Shown here in pieces: positions 51,403-59,720 of a stretch of DNA of 64,000 bases; positions within the stretch are counted from its first letter, which is position 1; each line of letters begins with the position of its first letter. The notes beneath the pieces are model-generated. The model ran no database searches. It saw only the letters and a program-made list of their open reading frames with translations, and was not told the DNA's origin. The translations under genes and the position numbers were made by a program. Source of the stretch: an uncultured Sphingorhabdus sp. (lineage in GTDB: Bacteria; Pseudomonadota; Alphaproteobacteria; Sphingomonadales; Sphingomonadaceae); contig CALMYW010000106.1 in assembly GCA_937873665.1 (NCBI GenBank), forward strand, positions 22,567 to 86,566. Direction: 5' to 3'.

Positions 51403-51429
51403 TTAACGACGCACAAAGCGGAGGATTTA
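51403..51429 (-). promoter_or_regulatory. Sigma28 (FliA) promoter candidate for fliD-fliS
   Basis: On the minus strand TAAA (its first base lying in the flhB stop codon TAA), 15 nt, GTCGTTAA. It has the same spacing as the flgM and fliC elements, with one mismatch in the -10. Predicted initiation is some 15 nt upstream of fliD. Confidence 0.65.
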
Positions 51430-52569
51430 GTTCGCTTCAGGCTTGCCAGAGGTGTCGAAGCGTTTTGAATGAGGTACGTCCACAACAGGCGGTTGCTTCT
51501 GCTCGCCCAATTCGCGGTCAAGCCGGAAAACGAAGGCAAGGATTATGGCGACCGCCTGATACAGGTCCTCGGGGATGGCCTGTCCCGCACGCGTGGTGAA
51601 ATAGAGCGCGCGGGTCAGCACCGGATAGTCGAGCATCGGCACCTCGCGTTCGCAGGCCAATTCCCGCATCGCGAGCGCCACGTCGTCACGACCGCGTGCG
51701 ACCACGACCGGAGCGGCATCGGCGCCGGGGCGATAGCGCAAGGCGACCGAAAAATGGCTGGGGTTGTTGAGTACGACATTGGCCTCCGTCATCGCCTTGC
51801 GGGCCGACTGGCTGAGGATCGCCTGCTGCCGAGCGCGCAATTGTGCCTTGAGTTCGGGCGCACCCTCGCTTTGCCGCATCTCCTCTTTCACCTGCTCGCG
51901 TGACATGCGAAGGCGGCGGGTGCGTTGGAAATATTGTGCCGGAACATCGAGCAGGGCGATCAAAAGCATCGCCAGGCCCAGCGCCAGCAAAAGCGATATC
52001 AGGCTGCTGCCAACGCTGGTCGATGCCGTCAGCGGATCGGCTGCGGACAGCGAAAGCAATTTAGATAACTCACCCATTGCCAGCCACCAGCCAACACCAC
52101 CCAGCAGTCCGGCCTTGGCTAGCGCCTTGGCGAGTTCGATCAGGCCCTGCATCCCGAAGATGCGCCTTATACCCGAAAGCGGGCTCAGCCGGTTTGCCTT
52201 GAATACCATAGCCTTGCTGCGCCAGCCGAGCGAGCCGAGCAAGGCAGGCCCGGCAATTGCCGCAGCAAGGCTGGCAAGCAGCAAGGCGGCGAAGGGAAGA
52301 ATGAGCGGGGTCAGCAGGTTTGTCAGGCGCGTGGAGATGTCGAAAGCGGTAAAATGGCTGCGTTCGATGGCAAGCCCGTTCCGCAGCATCGTCACGGCGG
52401 CATTGACCAACCATTGGCCTGCCAGCGCCAGCCAGCCGATCCCGGCCAACATGACCAGTGCCGATGCCAGTTCGCGAGAGACCAGGACATCGCCTTCCTC
52501 CGCCGCGTCCTTGCGCCTTTTGGGGGTAGGTGCTTCGGTTTGATGGTCGCGATCGGGAGCCTCGGCCAT
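51427..52569 (-). CDS. flhB: Flagellar export switch protein FlhB
   Basis: A 380-residue export-apparatus protein. The N-terminus is RDHQTEAPTPKRRKDAAEEGDVLVSREL, followed by four TM helices. The cytoplasmic switch domain includes LRMSREQVKEEMRQSEGAPELKAQLRARQQ. The self-cleavage site reads NPSH (VVLNNPSHFSVALRY) in place of the usual NPTH. Substrate switching from hook to filament proteins depends on this cleavage with FliK. Last gene of the fliE-flhB run. Confidence 0.95.
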   Translation of the reverse strand: MAEAPDRDHQTEAPTPKRRKDAAEEGDVLVSRELASALVMLAGIGWLALAGQWLVNAAVTMLRNGLAIERSHFTAFDISTRLTNLLTPLILPFAALLLASLAAAIAGPALLGSLGWRSKAMVFKANRLSPLSGIRRIFGMQGLIELAKALAKAGLLGGVGWWLAMGELSKLLSLSAADPLTASTSVGSSLISLLLALGLAMLLIALLDVPAQYFQRTRRLRMSREQVKEEMRQSEGAPELKAQLRARQQAILSQSARKAMTEANVVLNNPSHFSVALRYRPGADAAPVVVARGRDDVALAMRELACEREVPMLDYPVLTRALYFTTRAGQAIPEDLYQAVAIILAFVFRLDRELGEQKQPPVVDVPHSKRFDTSGKPEAN

Positions 52570-52572
52570 GGC

Positions 52573-53352
52573 TCAGCCCTTCACCAGCATGGCCGACATT
52601 GCCATCGCTTCGACCATTGTCCTCGCCAATGCCTCCGCCATCACGGGCGTCGCAATGGCGAGCAATATGGTCCCTGCCGACAGGGTCACCGGCAAGCCAA
52701 CCGCAAACAGATTGAGCGTCGGTGCCGAACGTGAGACCATTGCGAATACGGCCTGCACCATAAGCAAGGCCGAAAGCACTGGCATCGCAATGGCAAGACC
52801 CGCAACAAACATCAGCCCACCAAAATCGACCAAAGCTTTCAGGCTGGCGGCCGAAAGCCATGCCGCGCCGGGGGGCAGGCTTTGATAACTTGCGAAGACC
52901 AACTCGAAAAACAGCAAATGCCCATCGGCGGCGAGGAAGAGAACCAGCGCGAGCATTGACAAATATTGGCCAATCGCCGGGCTGGGTTGGCCGGTGGCTG
53001 GATCAGCCATCGCGGCAAAACCGATGCCCATCATGTTGCTGATGACCTCGCCTGCAAGCAATGCCGCGGCGAAGCCGATCTGCAGCGTGAAACCCATGGC
53101 CAGCCCCACCAGCACTTCACCCGCGATCATTACGAAGCATGCTATCGAGACCAGACCTTCAGCCGGCATTGCGGGCGCAATCAGCGATCCGGCGGGCAGG
53201 GCAAGTGCCAACGCCAGCACCAGCCGCAACTGCACCGGCACATTGGCCGCGCCGAAAAAGGGTGCGGCCAGCATGGCGGCTCCCGGACGGATCATTGCCA
53301 GCAACCAAAGCTGCAACGTTGCCTCGATATTGCCGAACGCGAATTCGATCAT
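52573..53352 (-). CDS. fliR: Flagellar export protein FliR
   Basis: A 259-residue polytopic protein of the export gate: MIEFAFGNIEATLQLWLLAMIRPGAAMLAAPFFGAANVPVQLRLVLALALAL, MGFTLQIGFAAALLAGEVISNMMGIGFAAMADPATGQPSPAIGQYL and APTLNLFAVGLPVTLSAGTILL are typical FliR segments. ATG 53352 lies 4 nt after the fliQ stop; the upstream extension would be fliQ in another frame. Confidence 0.95.
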   Translation of the reverse strand: MIEFAFGNIEATLQLWLLAMIRPGAAMLAAPFFGAANVPVQLRLVLALALALPAGSLIAPAMPAEGLVSIACFVMIAGEVLVGLAMGFTLQIGFAAALLAGEVISNMMGIGFAAMADPATGQPSPAIGQYLSMLALVLFLAADGHLLFFELVFASYQSLPPGAAWLSAASLKALVDFGGLMFVAGLAIAMPVLSALLMVQAVFAMVSRSAPTLNLFAVGLPVTLSAGTILLAIATPVMAEALARTMVEAMAMSAMLVKG

Positions 53353-53356
53353 TGCC

Positions 53357-53626
53357 TCATCGCAGCAACAGTGGAATTTGGTCGAACATGTCGCGGGTAA
53401 AATCGGTGAGCAGCACCATGATGCTGCCGCCGAACAGCGCCAGGCAAATCGCGACAAGGATTAGCTTGGGCACAAAACTGAGAGTCTGTTCGTTGATCGA
53501 CGTTGCCGCCTGAACCATGCCGAGCAACACGCCAGTGATGAGTGCAGGGAGCAGGATCGGTGCGGAAGCGAGTGCCAGCACCCACAACGCTTGCTGTGCC
53601 ACGGCGAGGAATGCGTCCTGATCCAT
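53357..53626 (-). CDS. fliQ: Flagellar export protein FliQ
   Basis: An 89-residue protein with two TM helices, exactly the usual FliQ size: MDQDAFLAVAQQALWVLALASAPILLPALITGVLLGMVQAATSINEQTLSFVPKLILVAICL. The VQAATSINEQTLSFVPK loop is the family signature. I chose ATG 53626, one base after the fliP stop, over an ATG 15 nt upstream inside fliP. Confidence 0.95.
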   Translation of the reverse strand: MDQDAFLAVAQQALWVLALASAPILLPALITGVLLGMVQAATSINEQTLSFVPKLILVAICLALFGGSIMVLLTDFTRDMFDQIPLLLR

Positions 53627-53627
53627 C

Positions 53628-54392
53628 TCATCCGCTCGCAAAGGAGGCGGCGAGCGTCCCCATTGTCAACGCCCAGCCATCAACGAGCACAAAGAGCAGC
53701 AGCTTGAATGGCATTGAGACGATGGTGGGTGACAGCATCATCATGCCTAGCGACATCAGCGCCGAGGCCACCATCAGGTCGATGATCAGGAAAGGCAGGA
53801 AGATCAGGAACCCGATCTGGAAGGCGGTCTTGAGTTCGCTGGTGACAAAGGCGGGGAGGAGGATGGAAAAGGGCACGTCCTTCGGGCTTGCCAGCGGCGG
53901 CGATTTGGCCAGCTTGGTGAAAAGCGCCAGATCGCCCTTGCGGGTCTGGGCTAGCATGAAGCCATGCAACGAAGCCCCCGCGCGCGACACCGCCTCTTCA
54001 ATGCCGATCTGCTGTTCGCCATAAGGCGTGATCGCGGCGCGGTTGATGTCCGACAGCACCGGCTGCATCACGAACAGCGACAGGAACAGGCTTAGGCCCA
54101 CCAGCACCTGATTGGGCGGCGTCTGTTGCAGGCCGAGCGCGTGGCGCAGGATCGACAACACGATGATGATCCGGGTAAAGCTCGTCATCATCAGCACCAG
54201 CGACGGCAAGATGGTGAGCAGCCCCATGAGCAGCAGGATCTGCAGCGACAGTGACAGCGGGCGGCCATTACCAGCAACCTCTGCCAATGCACGGTCCATC
54301 GCCCCGTTGCTGTTTTGCGCTAACGCGGCATCCGGCAGTAAGGCAGCGATCAGCGCACAGAAAGCTGTAAGCCAGAGCAGCCTAACCTGCAT
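53628..54392 (-). CDS. fliP: Flagellar export protein FliP
   Basis: A 254-residue export-gate protein with a cleavable signal ([25 protein letters not shown]) and the conserved [66 protein letters not shown]. The C-terminal [37 protein letters not shown] is also present. ATG 54392 has AGGGG upstream and overlaps the fliO end by 11 nt; ATG 54410 is less well supported. Confidence 0.96.
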   Translation of the reverse strand: MQVRLLWLTAFCALIAALLPDAALAQNSNGAMDRALAEVAGNGRPLSLSLQILLLMGLLTILPSLVLMMTSFTRIIIVLSILRHALGLQQTPPNQVLVGLSLFLSLFVMQPVLSDINRAAITPYGEQQIGIEEAVSRAGASLHGFMLAQTRKGDLALFTKLAKSPPLASPKDVPFSILLPAFVTSELKTAFQIGFLIFLPFLIIDLMVASALMSLGMMMLSPTIVSMPFKLLLFVLVDGWALTMGTLAASFASG

Positions 54393-54654
54393 CAAATTCA
54401 CCCCTGTCATCTGTGGCTATGGCGGTGACAGCACCGCGACCTATCGCGAGCAAATGGAGTTTGCCGCCAAACTCGACCACCGCGAGCTTGCTGCCTGCAC
54501 CAACCGGCATGACCTGTACCAACCGGACGAGCCGCTGTTGCGGCGCTGTACCGGGCAGGCCGGATTGCAAACGTTTCCACATCCAGAGCGAGGCCCAGGC
54601 GAGCCCGCCTACCAGCGGCAACAGAAGCGCCAGACGCAGCAGATATTCTAGCAT
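54382..54654 (-). CDS. fliO: FliO-like flagellar biosynthesis protein
   Basis: A 90-residue protein with one N-terminal TM helix ([26 protein letters not shown]) and a short cytoplasmic beta-rich part ([39 protein letters not shown]), the FliO layout. It assists FliP assembly. The fliN stop and this start overlap (ATGA). FliO is poorly conserved, so its position between fliN and fliP is part of the evidence. Confidence 0.85.
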   Translation of the reverse strand: MLEYLLRLALLLPLVGGLAWASLWMWKRLQSGLPGTAPQQRLVRLVQVMPVGAGSKLAVVEFGGKLHLLAIGRGAVTAIATDDRGEFDAG

Positions 54655-54950
54655 CAGCCGCGCCCTTCTGCCGAAACAAGTTCGGTGATGCGAATGCCAT
54701 AGCGACCGTCGACCGAGACAATTTCGCCGCGTGCGACCAGGCTGCCATTGGCGCAAATATCGAGCGGTTCACCCACCTTGCGGTCAAGCGCAACGACATT
54801 GCCCGCCTCGAGTGTTGCCAGTTCAGCAATCGTCATCATTGTCGAGCCGACTTCGACCGATACACGAACCGATATTCCCGCCAGCAGATTGACGGGGCTG
54901 GTCCTATTGGGCGCCCGCTCAATTTTCGGGGCTTCGCTCAAGTCGCTCAT
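54654..54950 (-). CDS. fliN: Flagellar motor switch protein FliN
   Basis: A 98-residue C-ring protein made of the SpoA domain: NLLAGISVRVSVEVGSTMMTIAELATLEAGNVVALDRKVGEPLDICANGSLVARGEIVSVDGRYGIRITELV. The AxGEIVxVDGRYGIRIT ending is the FliN signature. It overlaps fliM and fliO by four bases and one base respectively. Confidence 0.95.
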   Translation of the reverse strand: MSDLSEAPKIERAPNRTSPVNLLAGISVRVSVEVGSTMMTIAELATLEAGNVVALDRKVGEPLDICANGSLVARGEIVSVDGRYGIRITELVSAEGRG

Positions 54951-55810
54951 GCGGGGCTGCTTTCATGGAGGGTTTCGATACGAAGGGCGACGCTACCCTG
55001 CCATTCGCCCATGCTGGCGCTGGCAAAGGGGCGTTCACCGACGAGCATGGGAATAGAGACCGGCATCGTGATCGGCAGAACGTCGCCCGGCTGCAGCGCC
55101 AACAGGCGGGATGCGGGCATGTGGGCGATGGCAATTTCGGAGCGGGCAAGCAGCGGAACCCGACTCGTGCGTGAAAGGATGCGCCTCTCCCGTTCGGCTG
55201 GGCCGATCGACTGCTCGCGCTGCGTTGGTTGTGCATCGCGGGCCGTGATCAGATCTGCAGCCACGCTGACGTGCATCTTCCAGGTTGCACCGGCGGAAAG
55301 CGCAATATCGAATTCAAATGTGATCGGTGCTTTGGCAACAACAGGATCGAAGCCTTCCGGATTGATACCAAAGCGCATTTCAGATTGCGTGAACGACGGC
55401 TTTTCTGTGCCGGGAAGCGCGCCCTCCAGCCATTCGCACAGCCGGTTTCCGAGCCGTTGTGCAAAGCGTAGCTGGGTTCCGCTCGGCTTGTCGAGGTGTG
55501 TGTCAATCCGATCACCGCCGTATATTTGTACGAACAGGCGTTCGAACAGCTGCAACGGCATTTCGATAACAGCACCCGTCCGACCAGCATCATTTTTGCA
55601 GTTGAACCAGGTTGATGGCTTATCCGGAGCCCAACCCGCAGCCGCATGTACAACTGCGATTCCCTCCGGCTGCACCGCCAGCCGCCGCAACAGCGCAGCA
55701 AGGCCATCGGTGAGCCGTGCTGTCGAAATGCCACCTTCATCCGCAACCTTTCGGCCCGATGGCGCAGCAAGCAAATCCAGCTTTTCAGGGGCGGCGCCGG
55801 GCCTGCTCAC
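54947..55810 (-). CDS. fliM: Flagellar motor switch protein FliM, short form
   Basis: A 287-residue C-ring protein, divergent and shorter than the usual 320-340. The middle domain includes NDAGRTGAVIEMPLQLFERLFVQIYGGD and ITFEFDIALSAGATWKMHVSVAADLI. The SpoA-like C-terminus is RTSRVPLLARSEIAIAHMPASRLLALQPGDVLPITMPVSIPMLVGERPFASASMGEWQGSVALRI. The N-terminus (MSRPGAAPEKLDLLAAPSGRK) lacks the LSQDEIDALL-type CheY-P binding segment. Context between fliL and fliN makes the identity firm. The start overlaps the fliL stop by four bases. Confidence 0.88.
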   Translation of the reverse strand: MSRPGAAPEKLDLLAAPSGRKVADEGGISTARLTDGLAALLRRLAVQPEGIAVVHAAAGWAPDKPSTWFNCKNDAGRTGAVIEMPLQLFERLFVQIYGGDRIDTHLDKPSGTQLRFAQRLGNRLCEWLEGALPGTEKPSFTQSEMRFGINPEGFDPVVAKAPITFEFDIALSAGATWKMHVSVAADLITARDAQPTQREQSIGPAERERRILSRTSRVPLLARSEIAIAHMPASRLLALQPGDVLPITMPVSIPMLVGERPFASASMGEWQGSVALRIETLHESSPA

Positions 55811-56412
55811 TGGATCACCAGACTGTTGAAATAGACATTGTCGATCCCGCCAAAGCCTTCTTTCTGGCGGAGCACCGAATTGATCGCCTGTGTCAATTCG
55901 CGCTGCAGCATCTGCTTTCCCTGCGCGGTAGAGAGCACGGCAGGGTCCTGTTCGGACAGTACCATCAGCACCGCGGAACGGATCGGCACATTCTGCCGCC
56001 TGATATTGGTGATGACTTTGCCGTCATAATAGGTCGCCAGACTGATCCCGATCTGGATGAATCCCGATCCATCGGCGAGGTTCGCGGTGAAGGGCTGCTC
56101 GACCGGGAAATAGGTAATTTCATATTTGGCCGGGTCTACCTTGATCCGGTCATTGGGAACCGAGACTGTGCCTTCTTTGAGCGGGGCTTCCTTGTCGCCT
56201 TCGCCTTCGGCAATGGGTTCGGCGGGTTCCTCGCTACGCACTACCAGCTTGGGCCGGGTCGGGTCTTCCTTTGCTGCTTTCGGCGTGAAGCCGCCGGTGG
56301 CATAAATCGCCGCGCCTGCGCTCCCCCCTGCAAGCAACAGCGCGCCGCCTCCCATCAGCAGCAGCTTTTTCTTGCCGCCCGACTTTGACTTGTCCTTCTC
56401 GGTTTTGCTCAT
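55807..56412 (-). CDS. fliL: Flagellar basal-body-associated protein FliL
   Basis: A 201-residue single-TM protein: a Lys/Ser-rich N-terminus (KTEKDKSKSGGKKK), a TM helix (LLLMGGGALLLAGGSAGAAIYATGG), a linker rich in Glu/Pro, then the periplasmic FliL domain (FTANLADGSGFIQIGISLATYYDGKVITNIRRQNVPIRSAVLMVLSEQDP...VYFNSLVIQ). It supports stator function around the motor. Confidence 0.94.
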   Translation of the reverse strand: MSKTEKDKSKSGGKKKLLLMGGGALLLAGGSAGAAIYATGGFTPKAAKEDPTRPKLVVRSEEPAEPIAEGEGDKEAPLKEGTVSVPNDRIKVDPAKYEITYFPVEQPFTANLADGSGFIQIGISLATYYDGKVITNIRRQNVPIRSAVLMVLSEQDPAVLSTAQGKQMLQRELTQAINSVLRQKEGFGGIDNVYFNSLVIQ

Positions 56413-56432
56413 CCCACATCCTCGAATGCGGA

Positions 56433-57425
56433 TCAGGCATATCGGCCGGTTGGTTGGCCGTGTTGCTGATCCTCGTCCTTGACCGTGTTTCGGTCTATTT
56501 CCGGGAACGGCAGGAGCGGTCGGGGAATTGCACCGTTTCGGCTGTGTCGGCCATCGCCACTTGCTCCGGATTGGAGCGTGGGGTCGGCGACGGTCACGCC
56601 GCGCTGGCGTAATTCCTCAATCAGCCGGGGCTCTTCACGCGCGACTATAGCCTTGGCCTCCTCGCTTGACGGCCGCAGTTCAACGAGCAGCCCCTGAGGT
56701 GTGTCGGCCAGTCCGACTTCAACCGTTCCAAGATGCCTGGGTGTCAACCGGAAGGCGAGTTCCGAATTGGCGCTTTCGCGAGCGAGCAGGATTTCGTGCG
56801 AAAGACGCGTTGCCCATTCGTTTGAGCGTAGGTCCGGCAATGGTCGTTCAGGTTGCAACTTCGTTTTTTGCGCCACTTCGATTACGGCGGACAGGGTCGA
56901 CGCCTCAAAGGGTAGGGCCTCTGTAACGGTGGCTGGGGCAAAGTGTTCCGCCGACCTTGCTTCCGCCTGAAGGGGCGGCTGAGCAGCAATATGGCTGATC
57001 CTGCTCTTGTTGGGCGCGAGATCCGCAACAGCATGGCTTTTGATTTGTCGCTGCCCTGCCATTTCAACTGTCGGGGACGGTGTTGTGGGTAATGGAGCAA
57101 AAATTGCCAGCCATTGAGGCTGACTGGCCGATTGTGCGGGCGGAGGCATGTCATCTGGCTTGGCCGCTTTTGGTCTGTGATCGACGGCTAGATGTGCTGT
57201 AACCACAGGTGGTGGGGCGGCCACCGAAATGGATGAATCTATAGGGATTTCGATTTTTGAAGTCTCTGTTTCCTGCGCTGTAGATGTCTCAGATTCGCTG
57301 TCATTCGCGTCGAACGCCAGGGTCATCTGGGCATCAAACGCCGCAGATTGCAAAGTTGGAGCAACGGTAACGATAGGCAGCGCTGCTTCCGCCTTGATGG
57401 CAAAAATCGCCGTTAGCGGATTCAT
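56433..57425 (-). CDS. fliK: Flagellar hook-length control protein FliK
   Basis: A 330-residue, low-complexity protein. A long Pro/Ala-rich N-terminal part of about 210 residues is followed by the C-terminal Flg_hook domain (ATRLSHEILLARESANSELAFRLTPRHLGTVEVGLADTPQGLLVELRPSSEEAKAIVAREEPRLIEELRQRGV). That domain contacts FlhB to switch export. ATG 57425 has GGAGCC upstream and overlaps the fliJ stop. Confidence 0.9.
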   Translation of the reverse strand: MNPLTAIFAIKAEAALPIVTVAPTLQSAAFDAQMTLAFDANDSESETSTAQETETSKIEIPIDSSISVAAPPPVVTAHLAVDHRPKAAKPDDMPPPAQSASQPQWLAIFAPLPTTPSPTVEMAGQRQIKSHAVADLAPNKSRISHIAAQPPLQAEARSAEHFAPATVTEALPFEASTLSAVIEVAQKTKLQPERPLPDLRSNEWATRLSHEILLARESANSELAFRLTPRHLGTVEVGLADTPQGLLVELRPSSEEAKAIVAREEPRLIEELRQRGVTVADPTLQSGASGDGRHSRNGAIPRPLLPFPEIDRNTVKDEDQQHGQPTGRYA

Positions 57426-57847
57426 CGCTTTTGGCTCCATCCTGTTGCCGGCCGGACTGTCCGTACTTCAGAACGGGCCGACGATTGCCGTTCTTCCGTT
57501 CGAATGGCTTGCGAAATCCGTTCATCGACCTTCTCCATTCGTCCCTTTGCTCGACGAACTGCCAAGCCCGCTTCGCTGCAATCGACCGCGACGCGTTCGA
57601 TTGCCGGCTGCAGGCTGGCCCCTGCCTGCACCAGTCGGCCACTCCATTCGCCCAAGGCCGCCAATTCGCCACCGGTCGGACAGGCCGCGTTGCGGGCCAA
57701 AGCGCTTTGCGCCGCTTTGATGCGCCCTTCGGTCGCTGACAGATGGGCCCGCTCGCACTCGGCCTTGATCTGCGCAATGCGGGCGAGGCGCGCGTCGAGG
57801 GTATATTTGCGCAATAGCCGACGCAGGCGCTGCGATTGCCGGATCAT
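57422..57847 (-). CDS. fliJ: Flagellar export chaperone-like protein FliJ
   Basis: A 141-residue, highly charged coiled-coil protein (RQSQRLRRLLRKYTLDARLARIAQIKAECERAHLSATEGRIKAAQSALA...). Sequence conservation is low, but size, helical character and position between fliI and fliK (ATGA overlaps on both sides) identify FliJ, the stalk of the export ATPase. Confidence 0.82.
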   Translation of the reverse strand: MIRQSQRLRRLLRKYTLDARLARIAQIKAECERAHLSATEGRIKAAQSALARNAACPTGGELAALGEWSGRLVQAGASLQPAIERVAVDCSEAGLAVRRAKGRMEKVDERISQAIRTEERQSSARSEVRTVRPATGWSQKR

Positions 57848-59166
57848 GTGCCAAAACCTTCGATCAGGGCAGCCCGGCTGTCGGAATAGGGAACCAGTGC
57901 GTCCTCCCGCTGCGCAATGAAGCTGCGCATTTCTGACTGACGGGCCACGGCTTCGTCGAGTAGAGGATCGCTCCCCGGGGCATAGGCCCCCATCAGGATC
58001 AGATCCCGATTTTCCTCATAGGTCGACCAGAGCTGGCGAAAGCGCTGCGCCGCCAAGCGGTGTTCGGCATCGACGGTATCTGCCATCGTGCGCGACAGTG
58101 ATCGGCCAATGTCGATGGCGGGGTAAACACCTGCTTCGGCGAGGCTGCGTGACAGGATGATATGCCCGTCGACTATCGCACGCGCCGCGTCGACCACCGG
58201 ATCATCCAGGTCTCCGCCATCGGCGAGCACGGTGTAGATCGCAGTAATGGACCCGCCGCTGCGACGGTCATTTCCCGCACGTTCAACAAGTTGCGGGATC
58301 AACCCGAGCGCAGAGGGCGGATAGCCCTTCATCGCCGGGGGTTCACCGAGCGCAAGGCCAATTTCGCGCTGGGCGTGCGCGATGCGGGTAAGGCTGTCGA
58401 CCAGCAAGAGCACACGCTTGCCCAGCGCGCGGAAATATTCGGCGATTGCCGTTGCCCGCATCGCGGCCTTCAGGCGTAGCAGTGGGGCTTCGTCGGCTGT
58501 GGTTGCAACGACAACCGTGCGGCGCCGCATCTCACCTGTCAGCCGTGCCTCGACAAAATCGCTGACTTCGCGGGCGCGTTCGCCGATCAGCCCGGCAACA
58601 ACCACATCGCAATCGGAGCCGGACAGCATCTGCCCCAACAGCACCGATTTGCCTACGCCCGAACCGGCGATCAAAGCCACCCTCTGGCCTTCGCCCAACG
58701 ACAATAGGGCATTGATCGCCCTGACTCCGCAATCGAAGGACTGCGTGACGCCGCTGCGATCAAGGGGGTTGGTAGCGGACCCCGCCAATGGCTGTGCGTC
58801 GGATAATAGGGGTAGGGGTAGGCTATCCAGAGGGTGCCCCATGGCATCGACCACGCGTCCCAATAACGGTTGGCCACATCGCGCAAGCCCTGCCTGGCCG
58901 TCGGCAACGATCCGCGCGCCTACCGCCAGCGGGACATTCGTTTGCAAAGGCAAGGCGAGGCTGCGGTGGCCGCGAAATCCGACAATTTCGCCGGAAACCG
59001 AAGTCCCGTCGCTGCACGCTATGCGGATGGGGGTGAGGAGCGGGGCAGGAAAGCCCTCGATCTCGAGCGCCATTGCCTCATGCGCGACCAGCCTGCCGAT
59101 AGGGCGGGGCGGGATGTTGTCCAGCCGGATCGACGGCAACAGCGCTTGCGTTGCTGCCAGCGTCAT
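57844..59166 (-). CDS. fliI: Flagellum-specific ATPase FliI
   Basis: A 440-residue F1-beta-like ATPase of the export apparatus. The motifs are LLGRVVDAMGHPLDSLP, the Walker A AGSGVGKSVLLGQM, GLIGERAREVSDFVE, Walker B KRVLLLVDSLTRIAHAQREIGLALGEPPAMKGYPPSALGLIPQLVERAG, and GHIILSRSLAEAGVYPAIDIGRSLSR. The length matches the family. It is coupled to fliH and fliJ by four-base overlaps. Confidence 0.97.
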   Translation of the reverse strand: MTLAATQALLPSIRLDNIPPRPIGRLVAHEAMALEIEGFPAPLLTPIRIACSDGTSVSGEIVGFRGHRSLALPLQTNVPLAVGARIVADGQAGLARCGQPLLGRVVDAMGHPLDSLPLPLLSDAQPLAGSATNPLDRSGVTQSFDCGVRAINALLSLGEGQRVALIAGSGVGKSVLLGQMLSGSDCDVVVAGLIGERAREVSDFVEARLTGEMRRRTVVVATTADEAPLLRLKAAMRATAIAEYFRALGKRVLLLVDSLTRIAHAQREIGLALGEPPAMKGYPPSALGLIPQLVERAGNDRRSGGSITAIYTVLADGGDLDDPVVDAARAIVDGHIILSRSLAEAGVYPAIDIGRSLSRTMADTVDAEHRLAAQRFRQLWSTYEENRDLILMGAYAPGSDPLLDEAVARQSEMRSFIAQREDALVPYSDSRAALIEGFGT

Positions 59167-59720
59167 AGTCTTTCCTTGGCAAGGCCCAATTGCAGACCCA
59201 GCGCCTCCAGTTGAACAGCCCGGCCATGCTCGACGGTGCAGCCATCGCTTTCAACACGCAGCGTGCCGGGTGTTAGCGCTGCATCGGGGACGATGGGCAG
59301 TTCGATACCGGCATCTTCCAACAAGGCGGCATCCTGTGGCGAAAGACGCAGCACCGCACCCGTTCCTATGGTGCCCGCTAAGTCGGTGGCCTCTTCAACT
59401 TGACGGTGCAGATGGTCGGCATCGACCGGCGTTGCGCCAACTATTTCGCGAACCAGCCGGTTGACAGCCTCGTAAATCAATGTCCGCACAGCCTCAGGCT
59501 CGACAGGCTGCAAGGCATTTGCTGCTGCGACCAGCGCCAGAAGGCGGCCACGCTCTTCGGCAAAGGTCGTCTCGGCGAGCAACTGCCCTTCCGCCAATCC
59601 AAGCGCATAAGGGTCGGCGGGTGGCGAGGAAACGCGGGCCACCGGTTCGGCCCAGTTGCGAAAGCCATCAAATGTTTCGGAGGCCCTATCAACCAGCGGT
59701 ACAAATGCGGGTTCAGACAT
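59163..59720 (-). CDS. fliH: Flagellar assembly protein FliH
   Basis: A 185-residue soluble regulator of FliI. The N-terminal part is acidic; DPYALGLAEGQLLAETTFAEERGRLLALVAAANALQ and LIYEAVNRLVREIVGATPVDADHLHRQVEEATDLA match FliH/V-ATPase subunit E-like architecture. ATG 59720 overlaps the fliG end by eight bases and starts MSEPAFVPLVDRASE. Conservation is modest, but context is decisive. Confidence 0.87.
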   Translation of the reverse strand: MSEPAFVPLVDRASETFDGFRNWAEPVARVSSPPADPYALGLAEGQLLAETTFAEERGRLLALVAAANALQPVEPEAVRTLIYEAVNRLVREIVGATPVDADHLHRQVEEATDLAGTIGTGAVLRLSPQDAALLEDAGIELPIVPDAALTPGTLRVESDGCTVEHGRAVQLEALGLQLGLAKERL

